From Alphaproteobacteria bacterium (lineage in GTDB: Bacteria > Pseudomonadota > Alphaproteobacteria > Reyranellales > Reyranellaceae): 12,407 bases of DNA. A program made the translations under genes and the position numbers. This document shows positions 7,147 through 12,407 of the stretch, one piece after another; position 1 is the stretch's first letter, and the number at the start of each line of letters is the position of its first letter. The notes beneath the pieces are model-generated. The model made no database searches. It was not told the DNA's origin and saw only the letters and a program-made list of their open reading frames with translations. The stretch covers positions 1-12,407 of the forward strand of contig VBAF01000169.1 of NCBI GenBank assembly GCA_005884705.1. The letters run 5' to 3'.

Positions 7147-7539
7147 ATGGTGCTGGTCGCTGCGGTGGCGCTGGTCGATGCCGACGGCCGCGTGCTGATC
7201 GCGCAGCGGCCCGCGGGCAAGTCGATGGCCGGCTTGTGGGAGTTTCCCGGCGGCAAGGTCGATGCCGGCGAGACGCCCGAGCACGCCCTGGTGCGCGAGC
7301 TGCAGGAGGAGCTCGGCATCGAGACGGCGGCGAGCTGCCTGGCGCCGATCGCCTTCGCCAGCCACGGCTACGAGACGTTCCATCTGCTGATGCCGGTGTT
7401 CGCCTGCCGCAAATGGGCCGGCACGCCGCAGCCGCGCGAGGGCCAGGCCCTCAAGTGGGTCATGCCGGCCGAGCTTTCGCGCTATCCCATGCCGCCCGCC
7501 GACGTGCCGTTGGTGGCGCTGCTGCGCGACCTGCTTTAG
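7147..7539 (+). CDS. mutT: MutT-family 8-oxo-dGTP diphosphatase (Nudix)
   Basis: A 130-residue Nudix hydrolase. The complete Nudix box GX5EX7REUXEEXGU is at residues 36-58, with catalytic RELQEE at 50-55. WEFPGGK just before it is typical of MutT proteins that hydrolyse 8-oxo-dGTP to the monophosphate and so prevent A:T to C:G mutations. It lies 50 nt after argJ on the same strand and is probably co-transcribed. The frame is open further upstream, with a TTG at 7093 overlapping the argJ stop. I chose ATG 7147 because MVLVAAVALVDADGRVLIAQRP matches the usual family start, though its ribosome site is poor. Related Nudix enzymes with other nucleotide substrates cannot be excluded. Confidence 0.9.
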   Translation: MVLVAAVALVDADGRVLIAQRPAGKSMAGLWEFPGGKVDAGETPEHALVRELQEELGIETAASCLAPIAFASHGYETFHLLMPVFACRKWAGTPQPREGQALKWVMPAELSRYPMPPADVPLVALLRDLL

Positions 7540-7546
7540 GCGAGCT

Positions 7547-8338
7547 CTAGGCGAGCGGCACGCCCTCGCGCCAGTTGGTGAGGCGGCGGAAGATCACCGC
7601 CTGGGCGGTCACGACCAGCGCCGAGCCGCCATAGGAGACCAGGATCGCCATCGTCCAGGCGACGATCCAGGCGGCGGAGTCCGCGCCGAGCCCGCGCAGG
7701 ATCGCCAGCGGCACGACGAGCGCCACCGCGTGGGCGGTCGAGCCCGCAAGCAGGACCAGGAACAGGCTGCCGATGATCGGCCAGCTGTTGCCGCGGCCGT
7801 AGCCCCACGAACGGCGCGGCGACCAGTCGAGATCGACCGCCGTGGCGGCGAGCCCGAAGCTCACCCGCAGCGCCAGCAGGAAGGACACGATGAAGCCCAC
7901 GCCGAGCGGCGTCGCCATCGCCTCGCGGCGCATCTGCTCGGGATCAACCGAGGCGCTGCCGAAGGTCGCGGGGTCGAACGGCCCGACCGCAAGGAGCAGG
8001 CCCGCCAGCAGCATGAAGGTGACGCCGACGACCTTCAGAAGGTGGAACACGAACGCCGTCTCGCGCGCCGACCAGCCGCGTCCCGGCAGGCGATCGATCC
8101 GCTGCGGCCCGAGCAGCACCAGGCGCATCCACGGCACGACGAACATCACCGTCGGAAGGACGTCGATCGCCTTCTCGACCAGTCCCGCCATCAGGCTCGG
8201 CTCGACCAGCGCCGCGGCGGCCATGCGCAGCAGCACCGACAGGATCCACGGGATCGTGACGAGATGGAAGAAGAGGCCGAGACGGGCAAAGAAGAAGCCG
8301 AAGCTCTCGGCCAGGATCTCGCCGACGGAAAGCCGCAT
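7547..8338 (-). CDS. Multi-pass membrane protein, unknown function
   Basis: A 263-residue protein I cannot name. Hydrophobic segments at about 12-42, 58-76, 97-119, 146-168, 187-211 and 222-248 suggest six membrane helices. The loop at 121-145 is polar (DPEQMRREAMATP), and DWSPRRSWGYGRGN (171-184) is a charged loop before the fifth helix. The start at 8338 is chosen from a much longer open frame because its ATG shares its A with the last base of the upstream methyltransferase stop (TGATG), a common translational-coupling arrangement, with an AGGCGGG-type ribosome site upstream. The remaining upstream frame is only the shadow of the methyltransferase gene. The stop lies 7 nt from the convergent mutT stop and no terminator is visible between them. 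Confidence 0.78.
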   Translation of the reverse strand: MRLSVGEILAESFGFFFARLGLFFHLVTIPWILSVLLRMAAAALVEPSLMAGLVEKAIDVLPTVMFVVPWMRLVLLGPQRIDRLPGRGWSARETAFVFHLLKVVGVTFMLLAGLLLAVGPFDPATFGSASVDPEQMRREAMATPLGVGFIVSFLLALRVSFGLAATAVDLDWSPRRSWGYGRGNSWPIIGSLFLVLLAGSTAHAVALVVPLAILRGLGADSAAWIVAWTMAILVSYGGSALVVTAQAVIFRRLTNWREGVPLA

Positions 8339-9246
8339 CAGCGTCCCGCCTTCTCGCCGGTGCTGATCTCGGTCGTGCCGAGCGCCTCGGCCAAGCGATG
8401 CGCGGCGCTGCCCGGCCGCAGCGCCTTGGGCTGCGACTGGTGCGGCGCCCAGCCGTGCAGGAACAGCACCTCGAAGCTGGCGGCGACGCGGCCCGAGGGC
8501 AGCGCGAAACGCTCGCCATAGATCTCGGCGGCGCGCAGCAGGGTCGCGCGGCGGCTGAAGCTGCGGCGGCGCTCGGCCACCAGATTGCTTTCGCCCATGG
8601 CGCCGAGGTCGCGCATCAAGGCGAGCGCGTTCGGATACTCGACCTCGATCGTCTCGCTGTCGGCGACCGGCATCGCGAAGCCCGCGCGCTGCAGCAGGCC
8701 GGCCGCGTCGCGCAGGTCGGCGAACGGCGAGACGCGCGGGCTGAGGCCGCTCTCCACTTCGCTCTCCGCCGCCACCAGCGCCTGGCGAAGCTGCCACAGG
8801 GTGCCGCCGCCCAGCATGGCGGCGAGGAAAAGCCCGTCGGGCTTCAGGAGGCGCGCGATCTGGATCAGCGTCCCCGGCAGGTCATTGACCCAATGCAAAT
8901 CCATCGCGCTCAGCACCAGCTCGAAGACGCGCGGCGCGAAGGGCAGCGCTTCCTCGTCGGCGACGACGGTCGGGCCGCGGGCGGCGCGGGCGAAGCCGAG
9001 CCCCAGGTCGGCGCGCACCAGCGTCTGCACGGTTGCGCGATCGCCCAGCGCCCTGGCGATCTCGTCGCCGTGGCAGCCGAGGTCGAGTGCCAGGCCGAAG
9101 CCGCGGCGCACGTCGTCGAGCCGCTCGACCAGACGCGTCGCGATCTCGCGCTTGAGGAAGGCGTGATCGTCCCAGCGCCGAGCGGCACGCTCGCGGCGGC
9201 GGCGCAAGGTGGCGCGATCGAAAACGAGCAGGGGATCGGTCGTCAC
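8338..9246 (-). CDS. SAM-dependent methyltransferase-fold protein of the BioC/NDUFAF5 group
   Basis: A class I methyltransferase-fold protein, 302 residues from the GTG at 9246. SAM-binding motif I is ALDLGCHGDEIARAL (53-67), an acidic motif II follows in VRADLG, and the signature DLHWVNDLPGTLIQIARLLKPDGLFLAAMLGGGTL begins near residue 116. This pattern is closest to the alphaproteobacterial relatives of mitochondrial NDUFAF5, which modifies an arginine of a complex I subunit, and of BioC, which methylates malonyl-ACP in biotin synthesis. I cannot decide between them; no biotin or complex I genes are nearby. The frame opens at ATG 9306, but TDPLLVFDRATLRRRRERAA matches homologous N-termini beginning near 9246, so GTG is preferred despite a weak ribosome site. 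It is followed with 1-nt overlap by the membrane protein gene and is divergent from comF. Confidence 0.87.
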   Translation of the reverse strand: MTTDPLLVFDRATLRRRRERAARRWDDHAFLKREIATRLVERLDDVRRGFGLALDLGCHGDEIARALGDRATVQTLVRADLGLGFARAARGPTVVADEEALPFAPRVFELVLSAMDLHWVNDLPGTLIQIARLLKPDGLFLAAMLGGGTLWQLRQALVAAESEVESGLSPRVSPFADLRDAAGLLQRAGFAMPVADSETIEVEYPNALALMRDLGAMGESNLVAERRRSFSRRATLLRAAEIYGERFALPSGRVAASFEVLFLHGWAPHQSQPKALRPGSAAHRLAEALGTTEISTGEKAGR

Positions 9247-9327
9247 GCTCTGGTATGTAGGGCGAAAGCGCGGCGCGGGGTAGGGGTTGCCCTTTTGCCA
9301 ACGCATTTGCCCGGCTCAATCGAGACG

Positions 9328-10044
9328 ATGCTGCTGCGCCTGCTCGATTCGGTCCTGCCGCCCCTTTGCCTCGGCTGCAACGAGATCGTCGCCGAACCGG
9401 GCGCGCTGTGCGTCGCTTGCTGGCCTGCCTTCTGCTTCATCGCCGCGCCACACTGCAGCCGCTGCGGCACGCCCTTCGCCGAGCCCATCGGCGACGAAGC
9501 GCAATGCGGCGCCTGCCTGCGGCGGCCGCCGCGCTTTCGCAAGGCCCGGGCGGCGCTGGTCTACGACGACAAGAGCAGGCGCCTGGTGCTGCCGTTCAAG
9601 CACGGCGACCGCACCGACATGGCGCGTGCCTATGGCCGCTGGATGGCGCGCGCGGCCGGCGAGCTGCTGGCCGAGGCCGAGCTGATCGCGCCCGTGCCGC
9701 TCCATTGGCGCCGCCTGTTCACCCGCCGCTACAACCAGGCGCTCCTGCTGGCGCGGGCGGTGGCGCGCGACGGTGCGGCGCAACTGGCGCCGGACCTGCT
9801 GCGGCGGGCGCGCTGGACCGGCTCGCAGGCCGGGCTCAAGGCCGAGGAGCGGCGCCGCAACGTGCGGCGCGCCTTTGCCGTTCATCCGCGCTGGCGGGAG
9901 GCGGTCAAGGACAAGGCGGTGCTGCTGGTCGACGACGTGCTGACCACCGGCGCCACGGCCGAGGCCTGCGCCCTTGCCCTGCAGCGCGCCGGGGCCCGCC
10001 ACGTCGACGTCCTGACGCTGGCGCGGGTCGTCCGGCCGGCGTAA
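9328..10044 (+). CDS. comF: ComF family phosphoribosyltransferase-like protein
   Basis: A 238-residue protein. The N-terminal part is a double zinc ribbon with cysteine pairs at 14/17, 28/31, 43/46 and 60/63. The C-terminal part is a PRTase-type domain with VPLHWRRLFTRRYNQALLLAR (123-143), the conserved Gln-Leu-Lys region GSQAGLKAEERRRNVRRAF (165-183) and the phosphate-binding loop LLVDDVLTTGAT (199-210). ComF was named for DNA uptake in competent bacteria, but this form is widespread in alphaproteobacteria, where its substrate is unclear. The start at 9328 was chosen because MLLRLLDSVLPPLCLGC is the usual beginning; the ribosome site (GAGA) is weak. It is the first gene of a rightward cluster with the glutaredoxin remnant and the amidase. 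Confidence 0.92.
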   Translation: MLLRLLDSVLPPLCLGCNEIVAEPGALCVACWPAFCFIAAPHCSRCGTPFAEPIGDEAQCGACLRRPPRFRKARAALVYDDKSRRLVLPFKHGDRTDMARAYGRWMARAAGELLAEAELIAPVPLHWRRLFTRRYNQALLLARAVARDGAAQLAPDLLRRARWTGSQAGLKAEERRRNVRRAFAVHPRWREAVKDKAVLLVDDVLTTGATAEACALALQRAGARHVDVLTLARVVRPA

Positions 10045-10064
10045 TAATCGCCCAGGAGCTCTGC

Positions 10065-10275
10065 ATGGCCAACCCTGCTCGAGAAGAAGGGCGCGGCCTA
10101 CGATGAAACCGACGTGATGGAGGATGCGGCCAAGCGCGCCGAGATGCGCGAACGCTCCAGGAGCAGCACCGTGCCGCAGATCTTCATCAACGGCCAGCAT
10201 ATCGGCGGCTCCGACGAGCTCGCCGCCCTCGAGCAGGCGGGCAAGCTCGACACGCTGCTCGCCCAAGCGGGCTGA
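10065..10275 (+). pseudogene. grxC: Glutaredoxin 3 (grxC) remnant lacking the CPYC active-site segment
   Basis: A good ribosome site (AGGAG, 10054-10058) and ATG GCC AA at 10065-10072 mark a normal glutaredoxin start. The ATG frame ends after 13 codons at 10106. In the +1 frame from 10075, 66 codons read LLEKKGAAYDETDVMEDAAKRAEMRER, then STVPQIFINGQHIGG (cis-proline TVP and the glutathione-binding GGSDEL) and end KLDTLLAQAG, the normal end of GrxC. Missing between the two is the stretch that normally holds the first beta strand and the CPYC redox pair, roughly 18 codons, with a length change not divisible by three. As written the gene cannot make an active thiol oxidoreductase. It could be a true deletion or an assembly gap. 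Position between comF and the amidase gene is the usual one for this gene in alphaproteobacteria. Confidence 0.85.
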
Positions 10276-10288
10276 AGAGGATAGGCGC

Positions 10289-11152
10289 ATGACCGCGTTC
10301 AAGGCTGGCCTGATCCAGACCAACGTCAGCAACGAGATCGCCGAGAACGTGGCCTTCGTGCGCGCGCAGGCGAAGCTCGCCCGCGACGCCGGCGCCGACT
10401 TCGTCATGACGCCGGAGAACACCGGCCTGATCGGCGCCAACCGCACCGAAACCCTGGCAAAGGCGCAGACGGAAGACGAGCACGCGATGCTCGCCGCCTG
10501 CCGCGCCTCGGCGCGCGAGACCGGTGCATGGTTCCTGCTCGGCTCGATCCACGTCCGTGTGCCGGGCGAGGAGCAGATCCGCAACCGCTCCTACCTGATC
10601 GATTGCGACGGCGGAATCGTCGCGAGCTACGACAAGATCCACATGTTCGACGTGCAGCTCGCCGGTGGCGAGAGCTACCGCGAATCCTCGACCTTCAAGC
10701 CGGGCGAGCGCTCGGTGCTGGCCGCGACGCCGTGGGGCGTGCTCGGCATGACGATCTGCTACGACCTGCGCTTCCCCTATCTCTATCGCGATCTGGCCCA
10801 TGCCGGCGCGACCCTGCTGGCGATCCCGTCCTCGTTCACGGTGCCGACCGGCAAGGCGCACTGGCACACCCTGCTGCGCGCCCGGGCGATCGAGACCGGC
10901 TGCTTCGTCTTCGCGCCGGCTCAGGTCGGCACGCACAAGGGCTCGAACCGCAAGACCTACGGCCATTCGATCGCGGTCGCGCCGTGGGGCGAGGTGCTGG
11001 CCGATGCCGGCGGCGAGAACGCGGGCTTCGTGATCGCCGATATCGACCTCGCCAAGGTCGATGAGGCGCGCAAGATGGTGCCCTCGCTGCAGCACGACCG
11101 GAAATATGCGCCGCCGGTGCTGATGAAGCCGGTCGCCAAGGCTGCGGAATAG
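10289..11152 (+). CDS. Carbon-nitrogen hydrolase of the nitrilase superfamily (Nit/omega-amidase-like)
   Basis: A 287-residue protein with the complete Glu-Lys-Cys catalytic triad of the superfamily: Glu43 in TPENTGL, Lys116 in YDKIHMFDV and Cys157 in GMTICYDLRFP. The sequence around LAGGESYRESSTFKPGE and PSSFTVPTGKAHWHTLLRARAIE is typical of the Nit1/Nit2 branch, whose members hydrolyse deaminated glutathione or omega-amides such as alpha-ketoglutaramate. Which of these it uses cannot be read from sequence alone. The start at 10289 is 13 nt after the glutaredoxin stop and has AGAGGA 7 nt upstream, so the two genes should be co-transcribed; the longer open frame to 10124 only shadows the glutaredoxin remnant. 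Its pairing with a glutaredoxin gene is compatible with a glutathione-repair role (inference). Confidence 0.93.
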   Translation: MTAFKAGLIQTNVSNEIAENVAFVRAQAKLARDAGADFVMTPENTGLIGANRTETLAKAQTEDEHAMLAACRASARETGAWFLLGSIHVRVPGEEQIRNRSYLIDCDGGIVASYDKIHMFDVQLAGGESYRESSTFKPGERSVLAATPWGVLGMTICYDLRFPYLYRDLAHAGATLLAIPSSFTVPTGKAHWHTLLRARAIETGCFVFAPAQVGTHKGSNRKTYGHSIAVAPWGEVLADAGGENAGFVIADIDLAKVDEARKMVPSLQHDRKYAPPVLMKPVAKAAE

Positions 11153-11316
11153 TGCGACGCGATCGCCGGCCGCGTCGGGGCCGCTTCTGGATCGTCGTCG
11201 CCGTGCTGCTCGCGATGGCGGGCAGCTACCTGTTCGGTCTCTACAGCGATCGGCACAATCTCTGGCCAGTCAACTTGATCCGAGACGGCATCGCGCGGGT
11301 GAAAGCCGCCGGCTGA
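11152..11316 (+). CDS. 54-residue single-helix membrane protein, unknown
   Basis: A GTG at 11152 shares its G with the amidase stop codon (TAGTG) and opens 54 codons: basic start RRDRRPRRGRF, one hydrophobic helix WIVVAVLLAMAGSYLFGLY (13-31), then a short polar tail (SDRHNLWPVNLIRDGIARVKAAG). The positive N-terminus predicts a cytoplasmic amino end with the tail in the periplasm. The 1-nt overlap suggests translational coupling to the amidase. The stop lies 1 nt from the stop of the convergent methyltransferase gene. I do not recognise a family. Support is the coherent membrane topology and the tight junction; the small size keeps confidence moderate. Confidence 0.55.
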   Translation: MRRDRRPRRGRFWIVVAVLLAMAGSYLFGLYSDRHNLWPVNLIRDGIARVKAAG

Positions 11317-11317
11317 C

Positions 11318-11833
11318 TCACAAACGGCGCGCCGCGATTCGCTGCACCATGGCGAGCCGGGGCTCGCTCACCAGCCGCGCCTCGTAGGCGATCACCGAGA
11401 AAACGCCGCGCACCAGCGCGAGCAGCTCGCCATCCTGCAGCAGGAACTCGGGCCGGCTCGGTTTGCCGAAGCGCTCGTTGCCTTCCATGAAGGTCTCGTA
11501 GAGCAGCACACCCCCCGGCTCGATCGCGGCCAGCAGCGGCGGCATCAACGGCCGGTGCAGGTAGTTGGCGACCACCGCCGCACCGAAGCGGCGGCTGGCG
11601 AGCGGCCAGGGACTGCCATCCTCGAGATCGGCCTCGATCTGCTCGATGTTCGGATGGTCGGGCAGACGGCTGAGATCGCGATCGACTGCGGTCACCCGGT
11701 GGCCCCGGCCGGCAAAGAACAGCGCATGGCGGCCGGCGCCGGCGGCCAGGTCGAGGACGGTGGCAGCCGGGGCGACCAGGCCCGCCGATTGGGCGATCCA
11801 GGGCGAAACCGGCCCTCTTGCATCATCAGCCAT
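11318..11833 (-). CDS. Class I SAM-dependent methyltransferase, short
   Basis: A 171-residue methyltransferase-fold protein. Motif I VLDLAAGAGRHALFFAGRGHRVTAVDRD (26-53) includes the glycine-rich SAM loop and the acidic Asp51 that binds the ribose. ADLEDGSPWPL corresponds to motif III and GAAVVANYLHRPLMPPLLAAIEPGGVLLYETF to motifs IV-V. This resembles TehB-like or small unassigned alphaproteobacterial methyltransferases; the substrate is unknown. ATG 11833 is preferred over the adjacent GTG 11836. Its 5' end overlaps the sigma32-like promoter of the divergent DUF1178 gene, and the CIRCE site begins 16 nt upstream of its start, so HrcA could touch both genes. Confidence 0.83.
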   Translation of the reverse strand: MADDARGPVSPWIAQSAGLVAPAATVLDLAAGAGRHALFFAGRGHRVTAVDRDLSRLPDHPNIEQIEADLEDGSPWPLASRRFGAAVVANYLHRPLMPPLLAAIEPGGVLLYETFMEGNERFGKPSRPEFLLQDGELLALVRGVFSVIAYEARLVSEPRLAMVQRIAARRL

Positions 11834-11845
11834 CACACCCCATCA
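11817..11845 (+). promoter_or_regulatory. Sigma32 (RpoH)-type heat-shock promoter
   Basis: CTTGCAT (11817-11823), a 14-nt spacer, then CCCCATCA (11838-11845). The RpoH consensus known from enterobacteria is CTTGAAA, 11-16 nt, CCCCATNT. The -35 keeps CTTG and the -10 keeps CCCCAT. The predicted transcription start falls about 7 nt on, inside the CIRCE operator. The -35 lies within the first codons of the divergent methyltransferase gene. Confidence 0.55.
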
Positions 11846-11848
11846 TCC

Positions 11849-11875
11849 TTGGCACTCCCCAATTGGGAGTGCCAA
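11849..11875. promoter_or_regulatory. CIRCE operator (HrcA repressor site)
   Basis: TTGGCACTC, 9 nt, GAGTGCCAA. The CIRCE consensus is TTAGCACTC-N9-GAGTGCTAA: 16 of 18 arm positions match, the two differences are compensating, and the spacer length is exact. The perfect inverted repeat extends to 13 bp per arm (11847-11859 and 11865-11877). It sits 22 nt before the DUF1178 start, the usual place for CIRCE in a leader. A terminator is unlikely because no T-run follows on either strand. Confidence 0.78.
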
Positions 11876-11897
11876 GGTCGGAATTGCCAGCGATTTC

Positions 11898-12368
11898 ATG
11901 ATTCTATACCGCCTGCGCTGCTCCAAGGGCCACGAGTTCGAGAGCTGGTTCAAGGACAGCAAGACCTACGAACGCCAGGAAAAGAAGTCCCTGATCGGCT
12001 GTGCCGTGTGCGGCGACAGCAAGATCGCGCGCGCCATCATGGCGCCGCGCATCGGCAAGAAGGGCGGCGACGCCGAGATACCGGCTGCGGTTCCGGCGCC
12101 CGCGCCGAGCCCCGAGCAGCAGCAGATGGCCGCGCTGGCGCGGCGCATGCCCAAGGAAATGCGAGAGGCGCTGCTCAAAGTGCGCGCCGAGGTCGAGAAG
12201 AATTGCGAGCCGGTCGGCGAGCGCTTTGCCGAAGAGGCGCGCAAGATCCACTACGGCGAGAGCGACAAGCGCGGCATCTACGGCGAGACCTCCGACGAGG
12301 AAGCCCGCGCGCTCGCCGAGGAAGGCATCGAGTTCGGCCGGCTGCCCTGGCTGCCGCGGGCCAACTAA
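11898..12368 (+). CDS. DUF1178 family zinc-ribbon protein behind a heat-shock control region
   Basis: A 156-residue protein. The N-terminus MILYRLRCSKGHEFESWF with C8 and H12, and later IGCAVCGD with C35 and C38, form a small FmdB-like zinc ribbon. A Pro/Ala linker (61-73) separates it from a helical C-terminal part with LARRMPKEMREALLKVRAEVEKN and the conserved block CEPVGERFAEEARKIHYGESDKRGIYGE (103-130). This architecture is that of DUF1178, widespread in alphaproteobacteria and commonly next to the nitrilase-family gene; its function is unknown. The start at 11898 has no clear ribosome site nearby (AAGG is about 20 nt away), but the protein begins there in homologs. The upstream sigma32-like promoter and CIRCE site suggest induction by heat or protein-folding stress. 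Confidence 0.9.
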   Translation: MILYRLRCSKGHEFESWFKDSKTYERQEKKSLIGCAVCGDSKIARAIMAPRIGKKGGDAEIPAAVPAPAPSPEQQQMAALARRMPKEMREALLKVRAEVEKNCEPVGERFAEEARKIHYGESDKRGIYGETSDEEARALAEEGIEFGRLPWLPRAN

Positions 12369-12407
12369 GGTCAAAATCCAGGAGAGTGTGGTCGTCTGCT
12401 TTCGGGC
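12369..12407. other. Right-edge sequence, no gene supported
   Basis: The 39 bases after the DUF1178 stop include AGGAG (12380-12384) close to GTG codons at 12386 and 12388, which could begin another rightward gene. Only a handful of codons are present, so no product can be called. Confidence 0.3.

Noticed and set aside
8398..9327. Upstream extension of the comF frame to 8398
   Set aside because: It is antisense to the methyltransferase gene; comF begins at 9328 with a normal family N-terminus.
11847..11877. 13-bp inverted repeat as a bidirectional terminator
   Set aside because: It lies between two divergent gene starts, not gene ends, has no T-run on either side, and matches CIRCE in arm sequence and spacer.

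Overview
The window is a high-GC, densely packed stretch of an alphaproteobacterial chromosome. The class call rests on the SecA, ArgJ and NDUFAF5-like methyltransferase sequences and on the gene order comF, glutaredoxin, nitrilase-family amidase, DUF1178. The family is uncertain; a Rhodospirillales/Reyranella-like or Rhizobiales background would fit. No mobile element, tRNA, rRNA or CRISPR array was seen. Most genes are housekeeping; the interest lies in regulatory sites and in three damaged or odd genes.

Layout. 1-1292 (minus) is the N-terminal 430 residues of a TonB-dependent receptor running off the left edge; its promoter is overlapped by a near-consensus Zur operator, pointing to zinc-repressed metal uptake. 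1443-1709 (minus) is a small two-helix membrane protein. 1798-4554 (minus) is secA, with a recognisable promoter, a leader hairpin and a 7-residue gap just after the Walker A helix. The 283-base divergent gap to the next gene holds four tandem copies of a 23-bp dyad-containing unit. 4838-5806 (plus) is an exported parvulin-type prolyl isomerase, followed by argJ (about 5861-7096), whose natural start appears to be lost through a one-base change, and by mutT (7147-7539). Convergent to these are a six-helix membrane protein and a BioC/NDUFAF5-like methyltransferase (7547-9246, minus, 1-nt overlap). Divergent from that pair runs comF (9328-10044), a broken glutaredoxin gene without its active-site segment (10065-10275), a nitrilase-family amidase (10289-11152) and a 54-residue membrane protein starting inside the amidase stop codon. 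A short methyltransferase (11318-11833, minus) faces them. Divergent from it, a DUF1178 zinc-ribbon gene (11898-12368) sits behind a sigma32-like promoter and a CIRCE operator.

How the parts relate. SecA and the periplasmic prolyl isomerase share a divergent intergenic region and both serve protein export and folding. ArgJ (arginine synthesis), MutT (nucleotide-pool cleaning), ComF, the amidase and the methyltransferases are functionally separate housekeeping genes. The strongest new observation is the heat-shock-type control region (sigma32-like promoter plus HrcA/CIRCE operator) in front of a DUF1178 gene of unknown function. The next are the Zur-type operator on the receptor and the internal losses in secA and the glutaredoxin gene, each of which may be real or an assembly error.
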